A stretch of DNA of 64,000 nt from Candidatus Melainabacteria bacterium (GTDB lineage Bacteria > Cyanobacteriota > Vampirovibrionia > Obscuribacterales > Obscuribacteraceae), in assembly GCA_003963305.1 (NCBI GenBank), contig RXJR01000032.1, positions 124,532-188,531 on the forward strand, written 5' to 3'. Made by a program: the position numbers and the translations under genes. Below, piece after piece: positions 47,036 through 54,765 of the stretch. The notes below the pieces were generated by a model. The model was not told where the DNA came from and made no database searches. It was given only the letters and a program-made list of their open reading frames with translations. How positions within the stretch are numbered: position 1 is the first letter of the stretch; every line of letters starts with the position of its first letter.

Positions 47036-47239
47036 TCAGATAACAACCCGAATTTTCTTAAGAAACCGCATGGTGTGCGCGGTTCGCGTCTTCGTCCCTG
47101 TAGTGTATGTTGCGTGTAGAACATGATCGTAGTCCTTGATGGTGCGTTTAACGGAAACAAAACGGGTAACTGAATTTGATCGCCTGTCGGATCGGCGATT
47201 AGATGCAGTATTAGTTCTATTTCGCAGCACAAGAAACAT
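47036..47239 (-). CDS. Possible 67-residue basic protein inside the tRNA array
   Basis: ATG at 47239 with AGGAG eight bases upstream, a good ribosome site in a region otherwise made of tRNA genes. The product is Arg/Lys/Thr-rich (RNRTNTASNRRSDRRSNSV). No family recognised. It fills most of the 286-base gap between tRNA-Thr and tRNA-Ala. Confidence 0.4.
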   Translation of the reverse strand: MFLVLRNRTNTASNRRSDRRSNSVTRFVSVKRTIKDYDHVLHATYTTGTKTRTAHTMRFLKKIRVVI

Positions 47240-47260
47240 GATCTGTACTCCTGTCAGAAT

Positions 47261-47290
47261 TGGTGTCTAACGGTGAGAGTGGAACTCTCA
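47261..47290 (-). other. Possible tRNA 3'-half relic
   Basis: The minus strand reads TGAGAGTTCCACTCTCA and then CCGTTAGACACCA: a T-arm-like hairpin followed by an acceptor-like strand and CCA. No matching 5' half exists nearby and it runs up to tRNA-Ala. Probably a decayed array member. Confidence 0.35.
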
Positions 47291-47305
47291 AAAGTATCGA
47301 ATTTT

Positions 47306-47380
47306 TGGAGACGGTGAGAATCGAACTCACCACAAGGAGTTTGCAAGACTCCCTCGCCAGCCTCGGTAACATGCATCCCC
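47306..47380 (-). tRNA. tRNA-Ala (TGC), wobble-rich acceptor
   Basis: Anticodon stem GGAGT/ACTCC with loop CTTGCAA and T-arm GTGAG-TTCGATT-CTCAC are clean. The acceptor GGGGATG/CGTCTCC needs two G-U pairs, and the D-stem is weak. No G3-U70 identity pair at the usual place can be excluded: G3 does face T70. CCA not encoded. Confidence 0.8.
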
Positions 47381-47605
47381 AGAACAAAGCGGGAAATAGT
47401 TACGCGCGGGCGCCGGTTCTGTTCGATTTATTCTTGTTACTTGAACTGTCATGACCGTGATCCTCATTGCCTGAAATCGTTACTGAAAGCGTGCGCGCGC
47501 CATTGCCGAGCCATTTATTCTGGTGTCTGCTTGTGGTTGCGAGCTGTAACGAGGAGGTCACGGTCGTCTAGTCCTATACGTGTTTGCGCCGTAAGCGCGG
47601 GATGG

Positions 47606-47676
47606 AGCGGAATAAGAGAATCGAACTCTTTTAGCCAGTTTGGAAGACTGGAGCACAACCAATATGCCAAATCCGC
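47606..47676 (-). tRNA. tRNA-Gly (TCC)
   Basis: Anticodon stem CCAGT/ACTGG, loop CTTCCAA, T-arm AAGAG-TTCGATT-CTCTT, CCA encoded. Acceptor GCGGATT/ATTCCGC has one T-T mismatch at the sixth pair. Confidence 0.88.
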
Positions 47677-47683
47677 CAATTGG

Positions 47684-47757
47684 TGGCAAGGATGGGATTC
47701 GAACCCACGATCTTCGGCTTATGAGGCCGACGAGCACAGCCGCTGCTCTACCCTGCT
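47684..47757 (-). tRNA. tRNA-Met (CAT), initiator-like
   Basis: Loop CTCATAA, D-stem GAGC/GCTC, T-arm GTGGG-TTCGAAT-CCCAT, CCA encoded. The first acceptor pair is A-C, unpaired as in initiator tRNAs, but the anticodon stem has G-C, G-C, C-G rather than three G-C pairs. First gene of the array. Confidence 0.85.
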
Positions 47758-47763
47758 ATCTCT

Positions 47764-47792
47764 AACTTAACTCATTTGTACGAGCTAGTCAA
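47764..47792 (-). promoter_or_regulatory. Possible promoter of the tRNA array
   Basis: On the minus strand TTGACT (47787-47792) and TAAGTT (47764-47769) are 17 bases apart, directly before the initiator-like tRNA. The -10 is weak. Confidence 0.3.
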
Positions 47793-47905
47793 GAAAAAAA
47801 AATTCTCAGCGCACACCGCATATGGTGCAAGACGCCCGGCACAGATAAATGTTCCCTCGTCTGTCTCCTGCATCAGGAATGCCTAGTGCGCACCGCGGGA
47901 TTGAC

Positions 47906-48024
47906 TGCAGGTACGGTTGCAGGTGCAGGTACGGTTGCAGGTGCAGGTGCGGGTGCGGGTTCGCGTGCAGGTGCGGGTGCAGATATGGGTGTCTGTCTAA
48001 GTGCAGGTACGCGTGCAGTTGCAC
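47906..48024 (+). repeat. GCAGGT/GCGGGT hexamer tract
   Basis: About 120 bases built from TGCAGG and GTACGGT units (for example GTTGCAGGTGCAGGTACG). It opens long but meaningless frames on both strands. A 14-bp tandem copy of ACACCTGTAGTCCT lies at 48083-48110. The rest of 47758-48184 holds no gene. Confidence 0.85.
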
Positions 48025-48184
48025 GGTGCAGGGATATGCGACCCTGCCGCCAACCTGGTATCATTCCTGTACCCAGCGCCCTACACCTGTAGTCCTACAC
48101 CTGTAGTCCTGGCGCCACCATGCCCGCCCCCGCATCAACATCTCGATACACAGCGTCAAGTCCCCGCACATCAAGCAGATTCAA

Positions 48185-49408
48185 ATGACACTTTCACCTA
48201 AGCACCAAACAATTGACGTCGCTGGAAGCCCTCTGCACGTACCTGAAGGGATCAATTACAGTTGCTCAGGCTGCGGTCGCTGTTGCTACGGCGTCGCTGT
48301 GCCAATGACGGAAGAAGATTACGACCGTGTTTCAGCGATTGATTTCAGTAAAGATTTACCGCAGTTCGATTGGAGCAAGCAGTATAGAAAGCTTAGCGAA
48401 AAAGAACGCGCAAACACCAATTACACGCACGCAATTAAATCAACGAGCGACGGTCACTGTCCGTTTTTGATCAACAAACTTTGCCACATCCACGGGAAGT
48501 ACGGCGAGGAAGTCAAGCCACTAATTTGTGGGTTGTTTCCATACTCTTTCAATCGCACACCGTCGGGTGTTTATTTAACGGTAAGTTTTCGCAGTAATGC
48601 AGTTCTGGGCAATGTAGGAACACCGCTGACTGAGCAGTTAGACACGCTGAAAGAAAAGCTTCGAGTTTATGAAACTGTATACGACGAAGGCAACATCATT
48701 TGGGACAAAATCAAACTTGCCACAGACAAACCTCTCACCTGGAACGAATATTTAGATCTCGAGCAACAACTGCTCGCCGCTTTTACCGAGGGCGAGCACA
48801 CATCAATAAAAGAACGCGTATATGCGGGTTCCAGCGTCTTATTCAAAGACATAAATACGCCCGCAGCACCAACAAACATGACGCCAAACAAAATGGACAA
48901 ATCATTTTTGGCCGGGTTGTATGCCTTGTATCTGCCGAACAATCCAAAGTTGAAAAACAAAGATGTACACTTCAACGGCATCAAATTTGCAGCTGAACTC
49001 TGGCTTAAACCGCCAATCTTCAAATATGGAGATAAGAGTTACACGTTTGAGAAACTAACAGAATTTCCCTGGCCTAAAGATGAAGCGATTGAAGATCTCC
49101 TGACACGATTTATTTATTCGAGAATTTTCGGCAAGTGGTATTTCGGTGGCGGCTTTGCTCAGCTCAGCGTAATAGCAGGCTATCATCATCTGGCAATGTT
49201 GGTAGCACTGGCTCGACTACACGCAACTGCCGCTGCCATCGATCGTGGTGGCGATAGCGTAACGATGCTGGATATCATGCAAACCGTGCGACAACTAGAC
49301 GAGAAGATCGGCGTTGCGGTGCTGGACGGATACAGCGCTGCCTTGTGGGAGTTGGTGCTTTTCAGTCCGAATCGCGTTCACAGAATTCTGGACGCCTGCT
49401 TCAAATAA
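48185..49408 (+). CDS. YkgJ-family cysteine-cluster protein
   Basis: 407 residues. C27-x2-C30-x2-C33-C34 (YSCSGCGRCCYG), then HCPFLINKLCHIHGKYG and LICGLFPYSF, are the conserved cysteines of the YkgJ/UPF0153 zinc- or iron-chelating domain. The 250-residue C-terminal extension is mainly helical and not recognised. Related FliB proteins methylate flagellin lysines, but their motif spacing differs. A hairpin follows the gene. Confidence 0.8.
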   Translation: MTLSPKHQTIDVAGSPLHVPEGINYSCSGCGRCCYGVAVPMTEEDYDRVSAIDFSKDLPQFDWSKQYRKLSEKERANTNYTHAIKSTSDGHCPFLINKLCHIHGKYGEEVKPLICGLFPYSFNRTPSGVYLTVSFRSNAVLGNVGTPLTEQLDTLKEKLRVYETVYDEGNIIWDKIKLATDKPLTWNEYLDLEQQLLAAFTEGEHTSIKERVYAGSSVLFKDINTPAAPTNMTPNKMDKSFLAGLYALYLPNNPKLKNKDVHFNGIKFAAELWLKPPIFKYGDKSYTFEKLTEFPWPKDEAIEDLLTRFIYSRIFGKWYFGGGFAQLSVIAGYHHLAMLVALARLHATAAAIDRGGDSVTMLDIMQTVRQLDEKIGVAVLDGYSAALWELVLFSPNRVHRILDACFK

Positions 49409-49450
49409 CTAATTCGAAGCGATAGTTACTTAATCGACCCAAACAAAATA

Positions 49451-49471
49451 GGGCAGCCTTAACGGCTGCCC
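49451..49471 (-). terminator. Hairpin 43 bases after the YkgJ gene
   Basis: GGGCAGCC (49451-49458) and GGCTGCCC (49464-49471) form a perfect eight-bp stem with a five-base loop. The T-rich side (TATTTTGTTTG) follows on the minus strand, so it is a better terminator in that direction. Confidence 0.5.
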
Positions 49472-49644
49472 CAGTTCCAGATCTGACCACTGGACCAAAA
49501 TAGCTGTCCATGGAAGTTTTCGAGCAAGGAGGTTAGCTCGAACACTTGTCAGAATTTTAGGTCGACAAAGTTTCAAAAACGTTTCTTTAACGTGTTCGAT
49601 TTCTCCCGACATGGTTTCGACACATTTCTGACTAGAGTTGAAAA

Positions 49645-49698
49645 CGAAGTCCCCCTGACTTCGCTTACTACGTTGAATTGAAGTCGTTTTTTGACTTC
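49645..49698 (+). promoter_or_regulatory. Twin GAAGTC/GACTTC hairpins in a leader
   Basis: Two hairpins, CGAAGTC-cccct-GACTTCG (49645-49663) and GAAGTC-gtttttt-GACTTC (49680-49698), share the same arms and can also pair with each other. They end 29 bases before the ATG at 49728. The rest of 49409-49727 has only the hairpin at 49451 and the AAAAGGAG ribosome site. Confidence 0.5.
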
Positions 49699-49727
49699 GT
49701 TCCTAAGAATCAAAAGGAGCTGTTTCG

Positions 49728-50993
49728 ATGACTTCTACCTTTTCACCGCGCCACACCTCAGATGCCACCCAGCGCAGCGCCGATCAACTTACCAGTTCCA
49801 AACCAGATTTCGATGTTGTTTCACTGCTGCGTGAGCACCCAAGCCGCACGAGCGACGCTTCAAAAGCAAGCGGATCATCAACTCAGGACTCGCTCGACTT
49901 CGGATCTGTACACAGCTTGTACGGTAGCGACTCAACCGGCAAGGCTCCAGAAACGCAACAACACCAGGGACCTGACGCAATCAAAGACGATCCATCGGTA
50001 CCGGTAGAGTTGATAGATGCAGCCTCCGAGCTGCGTCGCGCTCAGGATGCGTTCAAAAATGGCGACACCGAACGTGCCAATGAATGGATGAAAGACGCGG
50101 AAAAGAATCTCAAATCACTAATCTGCGATAACGCCAAACCAGACGGTTCTGATTCCGGAACACACAGCGATAATTCAGGTTCAGACTCAGGTTCTCACAG
50201 CGGCTCGGACAGCGGCTCGGACTCGGGTTCTCACAGCGGCTCAGACAGCGGCTCCGGATCGGGCTCTGATGGCGGTTCCGACTCGGGTTCAGACTCACAT
50301 CAACCAAGCGACCAACAGACTCAAATTCAACAGATGATCGAAATTTTGGCCCAGGCGTTACAAGCGCTAGCAAATGGCGACATGCAACAGTTCCAGCAAT
50401 TACTATCGGGTCTCCTGGCTCAACTCGAAGCCATGACGCAATCGAACAATGGTCCAGCCGATAACGCCGTCATTCCAGGTCAAGGGCAAGATTCCGGCTT
50501 TGGCCAATCTGACGGTACCAACAATCCGACGCCGGTGTTTGACGGGAACGGCAATCCCATATCAGGACCGACAGGCTTAGACAATCCGCTTACAGGACTG
50601 CCGCAAATCCCTGGATTGCCTGGTCTCGACGGCAGCAACCCTCTCTCTGGATTGCCACAGCTCCCCGGATTCCCTGGTCTCGACGGCAGCAACCCACTCT
50701 CTGGATTGCCACAGATCCCTGGATTGCCCGGGCTTGACGGCAGCAACCCTCTTTCCGGATTGCCACAACCGAGATTGTCCGATCTAGTCGGCACCAGCCC
50801 ACTCTCCAGACTTCCGCAGATACCTGGATTGCCGCAGCTTGCCGAATTACCACAGCTACCTGGATTGCCCCAACTTCCCGAATTACCATCTCTCCCCGGG
50901 CTTTCAGGTAACAGAGGCTCCGACAACAACAACAGCAGCGGGCTGCCATCGCTGCCCGGATTACCAGACCTGGGAAGCATTTTCGGATTCTAA
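49728..50993 (+). CDS. Low-complexity repeat protein (Ser/Asp/Gly and Leu-Pro-Gly tracts)
   Basis: 421 residues, AAAAGGAG upstream. Residues about 92-125 include a helix-NGD-helix unit (LRRAQDAFKNGDTERANEWM). A Ser/Asp/Gly tract (SGSDSGSHSGSDSGSGSGSD) follows, then a second unit (ALQALANGDMQQFQQLLSGL). The C-terminal 150 residues repeat LPQIPGLPGLDGSNPLSG about four times and decay into shorter LPQLPGLPQ units. There is no signal peptide. The NGD units resemble those of the protein at 37970. An adhesive or structural role is inferred. Confidence 0.7.
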   Translation: MTSTFSPRHTSDATQRSADQLTSSKPDFDVVSLLREHPSRTSDASKASGSSTQDSLDFGSVHSLYGSDSTGKAPETQQHQGPDAIKDDPSVPVELIDAASELRRAQDAFKNGDTERANEWMKDAEKNLKSLICDNAKPDGSDSGTHSDNSGSDSGSHSGSDSGSDSGSHSGSDSGSGSGSDGGSDSGSDSHQPSDQQTQIQQMIEILAQALQALANGDMQQFQQLLSGLLAQLEAMTQSNNGPADNAVIPGQGQDSGFGQSDGTNNPTPVFDGNGNPISGPTGLDNPLTGLPQIPGLPGLDGSNPLSGLPQLPGFPGLDGSNPLSGLPQIPGLPGLDGSNPLSGLPQPRLSDLVGTSPLSRLPQIPGLPQLAELPQLPGLPQLPELPSLPGLSGNRGSDNNNSSGLPSLPGLPDLGSIFGF

Positions 50994-51016
50994 ACCGAAG
51001 TTTCGTTTCACTGAAG

Positions 51017-51049
51017 GAAGAAATGCTAGTGTTGGGCTAGCATTTCTTC
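51017..51049 (+). terminator. Long perfect hairpin after the repeat protein
   Basis: GAAGAAATGCTAG (51017-51029) pairs exactly with CTAGCATTTCTTC (51037-51049) across seven bases. It lies 24 bases after the stop codon at 50993 and 22 bases before the histidine kinase start. Confidence 0.65.
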
Positions 51050-51070
51050 GTACTTCGGGCCCGTTAGATA

Positions 51071-52855
51071 GTGGCACTGACTCTGACAAAAAAGGTTCTG
51101 ATACTGGTTGCGATACCAGTTGTTTTTGAACTGGCGTTGGTTGGAGTGCTGCTCAATCTCATTGCAAACGTTCAAGATGCACGAACAAAATCCGCACATG
51201 CACGTGAACTGGGCAGCCACATCACAGCGCTGATGGCTTGCTTTGTCAGACGAGCGACTCTCATCGCGATGCGTCGCATGATGACAGACCAGGAAATGAC
51301 TGAAACTGAAAAAATACTAGCCTCGAAAGCGCGCGCTGAAATGGCGATCATCAAACAACTCGCATCGACCGAAGAAACTGAAATCGAGAAGTGGAACGAA
51401 CTGGAAAAGACTGGATACTACCTTGACGCCGAGTTCACAAAGACACAAGCGATCGATTTCGAAGAAGACAAATTAAGAGCCGCTAAAGCTGTCGCGACAG
51501 CGAATAAAAAGTTCAATAGAATGTTTGCAATCTGCGATGAACTTTCGGGCATGCAGAGCAACGTACAAGCTGCCAACCAGGCTTACTTCGAGAAGTACGA
51601 CACTCAGCTAAAACAAGTAATACAACTCTCCCTGGTGGCAAGCGTTCTTCTGGCAGCTTGTTTAACAGCCTATTTCAACGTCAGCACCAGTCGACGGCTA
51701 CAAATGCTGATGGACAACACCGCCGCCCTCGCCGCCGGAAAGCCACCGGAGAAGACTGTTTCAGGCGGAGACGAACTGGCCCAAATCGACTTAATCTATC
51801 ACCAGATGTACCAGGACCTTACTGTCTTGCGCCAGAAAGAGCGCGCCATCTTAGACAATGCTTCCCAAGTAATATGCTCGCTCGACAAAGATCTTCGTCT
51901 CAGCGACATAAATGATGCCGCGAACAAAATGTGGGGATTTACTCCAGGTCAATTAATCGGTAAACGTTTTCTTGACTTGATTCCAGATCAAGATAAAGCC
52001 AATATCAGCTCCATACTTCAGGCAGCAATTCGCGACAAGACTGAAGCACGCTTCGAAGCAAATATCGTAAAAGCAGATACGTTGCTCAGCGAAACTTCGT
52101 GGTCTGCAACATGGTCAGATGAACAAAGCTCACTCTATTGCGTCGTGACGGATATTTCGGAGCAAAAGGAATTAGAGCGACTCAAGCAAGAATTTGTTTC
52201 GATGATCAGCCACGATTTGCGAACGCCACTAAATTCAGTGCTAGCAGCAATAGAATTGGTCACATCTGGTCACTTTCAACTCGAAGACCAGGTGCACGTC
52301 TACATGGACAGGGCACACAGGAACCTCAAATTGTCGCTTTCTCTAATCAACCAGCTGCTGGAAATCGAAAAGTTCGAATCGGGCAACATTGCGCTGGAGC
52401 TCGACGCGATCAGCACCAGGGAGATTGTATCCAAAGCGATGGAAGCGGTTCTCGATATTAGCAACTCGAGATCAATTAAAATTGTAGTTCCAGAAACGAA
52501 CTACGAATTGATCGGTGACTCAGCACGGCTTGTCCAGGTTCTAATAAACTTCCTGGGCAATGCGCTCAAATTTTCTCCTGAAAATTCCACTATAGTTATT
52601 GCCGAGGAACAGACTGATCAATACACGCGCATCTCGGTAACCGATCAGGGACGAGGCGTTCCGCACGAACAGCAAGCAATCATTTTCGATCGTTTCAAAC
52701 AAGTCAATCCAGGCGATAAAACAGAAAAACAAGGCAGTGGACTGGGATTAGCCATCTGCAAATCGATTATCGAGGCTCACCACGGGCGCATCGGAGTGAC
52801 TAGCGAGCCAGGCAAAGGCAGCACGTTCTGGTTCGAAATTCCCGTCAGCAGCTAA
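51071..52855 (+). CDS. Membrane PAS histidine kinase
   Basis: 594 residues from a GTG at 51071; no good ribosome site. Two membrane helices (about 8-30 and 177-198) enclose a helical sensor region. A HAMP-like linker, a PAS domain (about 255-370, NASQVICSLDKDLRLSDIND), HisKA with H381 (SMISHDLRTPLNSVLAAIEL) and HATPase_c (NFLGNALKFSPE, GSGLGLAIC) follow. Its C-terminal half resembles the kinase at 11674. No regulator follows directly; the nearest is the OmpR-type protein at 54766, on the other strand. Confidence 0.9.
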   Translation: MALTLTKKVLILVAIPVVFELALVGVLLNLIANVQDARTKSAHARELGSHITALMACFVRRATLIAMRRMMTDQEMTETEKILASKARAEMAIIKQLASTEETEIEKWNELEKTGYYLDAEFTKTQAIDFEEDKLRAAKAVATANKKFNRMFAICDELSGMQSNVQAANQAYFEKYDTQLKQVIQLSLVASVLLAACLTAYFNVSTSRRLQMLMDNTAALAAGKPPEKTVSGGDELAQIDLIYHQMYQDLTVLRQKERAILDNASQVICSLDKDLRLSDINDAANKMWGFTPGQLIGKRFLDLIPDQDKANISSILQAAIRDKTEARFEANIVKADTLLSETSWSATWSDEQSSLYCVVTDISEQKELERLKQEFVSMISHDLRTPLNSVLAAIELVTSGHFQLEDQVHVYMDRAHRNLKLSLSLINQLLEIEKFESGNIALELDAISTREIVSKAMEAVLDISNSRSIKIVVPETNYELIGDSARLVQVLINFLGNALKFSPENSTIVIAEEQTDQYTRISVTDQGRGVPHEQQAIIFDRFKQVNPGDKTEKQGSGLGLAICKSIIEAHHGRIGVTSEPGKGSTFWFEIPVSS

Positions 52856-52859
52856 TGTC

Positions 52860-54431
52860 CTAATATGCGTAATAATCTTCCGGCATCGTTTCGGTCGGCC
52901 GCCAGTCAAGTTCGCCAGCCTCGGCGCCCTTGTATCGCATAAAAACCTCGGTGGCGACATCGCGATTCAACTCGGGTTTGCGAGCCAGGCTTTGCATAAC
53001 CCACTGATAGGTTTTGGTTGAATCAAGCTCTTGTGCCTTTGCAAGTCCAATCAGAAGAACCAATAAATGTTTGCACAGAGCCCCCCGTAAGCCTCCACAA
53101 ACGTTTAAATTCTGAGTGCAGCAGGAGAACTCTCCTGTGTTGGTCAAACGGCATGAATAAACCAAATCTGCATCGGTTTGACTTTTCACGATTCCAACAA
53201 TCGAGTCATCATGAACTTCCGAGAAAAGTTGAAAAGTCTCGGACTTCAACATCTTCAGCGATTTCTTCAATCGGTCTTTGTCGCACTTTTGATTGAGTTG
53301 CTCGATAAAGGTATCAAAGTCAACCGAACCGTGAATAGTTGATGCCTCAAGCTCCCGAAGCAAAAACGGATCAGAGCCACCACCCACGAACAGAACACCA
53401 TTGGGCTTTTCGAATCCATCAGGCCATTTGGTATCGGCAGAGTAAGAGCAACCAGCAAATTCGGCTCCAGTAAAGTTCACAGTCGAAAGATCTGCACCTT
53501 TGAAATCACAAAGAGAAAGCTCTGCCCCGGAAAAATCAGTATTTACCAGAGAAGCTTTGCCAAAGCCGTTTCCACGAACTGTAGCTCCCACAAGCCTGGC
53601 GTTGTCCAGCTTACAGCCAATCCAACTTCCGGTGAAACTCGAACCCGTCATATCAGCCCCGCTAAAATCACTGCCTGAGAAAAGACCATCGGGCGAAGTC
53701 GATATATCAACCAGAATCGCATTCTTAAACGAACAGTTACGAAAATCGGTGTGATTGAAATCAGCTTTGGTTAGATTGCAATTGTCGAAGCAGCTATTTC
53801 TGATATCAATGTCTTCAAAGAGAATAGACTGAAGATCAAGACCCTGAAGGTCAGCGCCTTTGTAATCGCAAGCTTTCTTCTCTGAATATCGAATTTTATT
53901 CCATTTTTGCACGCGCTCTGGATCGGTCTTCAACATCTCAAGACGTTGAGCCTTCATTTCCGCTTCAGCAGACTTCTTTTTGTCAGCCTTCGCCTTCATC
54001 TCTTTGAAGTCCGGAGCTGGTAGACCAAAGGCTTCGCACCACGCTTGGAGTGCTAGCTCTTTCAACGCCTTTCCAGTAACGGAAGCGCCTTTCGCCTTCA
54101 CATCCAGTGATTCCGGTATGACGGTGCCGCGAGTAGCGAATGTTTGCCCAGCTCCGCAAATCTCCGCGTAGTCAGCGAAAGCGTCTCGAACTGGGCCGCC
54201 ATACCAGAAACAATCGAAGTTTTGAAGTTCCATCAATGTCGTCGGCTTTTTATGTCGGACACCCCCTGAATGACAGATCGTCAACTTTGCTTTCCGGGGT
54301 GAATTTATTGGAACCGGTTTGTCAGGATTGAACTCGATAGTAATGCTGGTCACAAAGCTTGTTGCGGAATTTGCAACTTGCTCCAATTCAAGAACTTTAG
54401 GACCCGCAGACCGCACTTCTTGTTCTAACAT
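52860..54431 (-). CDS. Pentapeptide-repeat protein with SWIM-like Cys/His motif
   Basis: 523 residues from the ATG at 54431, chosen for AGGAG seven bases upstream. The first 150 residues are unrecognised (ITIEFNPDKPVPINSPRKAK). Pentapeptide repeats (A-x-L/F-x-x) fill about residues 187-330 (for example SGADMTGSSFTGSWIGCKLD). The C-terminal 190 residues include a SWIM-like arrangement: C437/C438, C445, C453 and H455 (ALCKHLLVLLIGLA). SWIM motifs bind zinc and nucleic acid. The combination is unusual. The upstream region is a triplicated ribosome-site/start unit. It is convergent with the histidine kinase, four bases apart. Confidence 0.7.
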   Translation of the reverse strand: MLEQEVRSAGPKVLELEQVANSATSFVTSITIEFNPDKPVPINSPRKAKLTICHSGGVRHKKPTTLMELQNFDCFWYGGPVRDAFADYAEICGAGQTFATRGTVIPESLDVKAKGASVTGKALKELALQAWCEAFGLPAPDFKEMKAKADKKKSAEAEMKAQRLEMLKTDPERVQKWNKIRYSEKKACDYKGADLQGLDLQSILFEDIDIRNSCFDNCNLTKADFNHTDFRNCSFKNAILVDISTSPDGLFSGSDFSGADMTGSSFTGSWIGCKLDNARLVGATVRGNGFGKASLVNTDFSGAELSLCDFKGADLSTVNFTGAEFAGCSYSADTKWPDGFEKPNGVLFVGGGSDPFLLRELEASTIHGSVDFDTFIEQLNQKCDKDRLKKSLKMLKSETFQLFSEVHDDSIVGIVKSQTDADLVYSCRLTNTGEFSCCTQNLNVCGGLRGALCKHLLVLLIGLAKAQELDSTKTYQWVMQSLARKPELNRDVATEVFMRYKGAEAGELDWRPTETMPEDYYAY

Positions 54432-54492
54432 CACCGCACTCCTTGCTCTGACATCACCGTCAGCCTTGCTCTGACAGCAGCGCACTCCTTTC
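54424..54492 (-). repeat. Triplicated translation-start unit, 23 bp
   Basis: Three tandem 23-bp copies at 54424-54446, 54447-54469 and 54470-54492. Read on the minus strand the gene-proximal copy has GCAAGGAGTGCGGTGATG, the middle copy GCAAGGCTGACGGTGATG, and the distal copy GAAAGGAGTGCGCTGCTG. The middle ATG opens a seven-codon ORF whose TGA overlaps the main ATG. Confidence 0.85.
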
Positions 54493-54626
54493 GACTATCG
54501 AAAAGATACCCAGACGACGGTCTTAATACACGTCTGAGATGGGAATTTTAAGTATATTGAGGGTGAAAAATCGTCAGGGAGAAGGGGTTGATCGCGATAC
54601 TGTATGTAGTACCACACAAAAGGTTA

Positions 54627-54748
54627 TGCACCCGAGACGGGTGCGCTCCATGATGCATTCAATGAAATTTCTCTGCACCCGGGACGGGTGCGCTCCATGA
54701 GGGCGCTCCGGATTCCGTGTTTTGCACCCGGGACGGGTGCGCTCCATG
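54627..54748. repeat. REP-like palindromic repeat, three copies
   Basis: TGCACCCGGGACGGGTGCGC followed by TCCATG occurs at 54627, 54674 and 54723; each forms a GCACCCG/CGGGTGC hairpin. Copies are 47 and 49 bp apart and lie 18 bases beyond the end of the response regulator gene. The rest of the 334-base gap (54432-54765) has only the start repeat at 54424. Confidence 0.85.
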
Positions 54749-54765
54749 GTGGTCCATGAGAGGGG

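Noticed and set aside
46633-47232. 199-residue ORF through the tRNA array
   Set aside because: It reads through four tRNA genes; the tRNA cloverleaves explain the sequence.
47849-48106. Cys-rich and Ala/Gly-rich ORFs across the GCAGGT tract
   Set aside because: They are by-products of the hexamer repeat, open in several frames at once, and lack ribosome sites.
49466-49520. tRNA-like stretch after the YkgJ gene
   Set aside because: No T-loop or anticodon stem could be formed; only the simple hairpin at 49451 holds.
54627-54748. Possible small CRISPR array
   Set aside because: Repeats are 26 bp and strongly palindromic, spacers only 21-23 bp and partly similar, and no cas gene is present.
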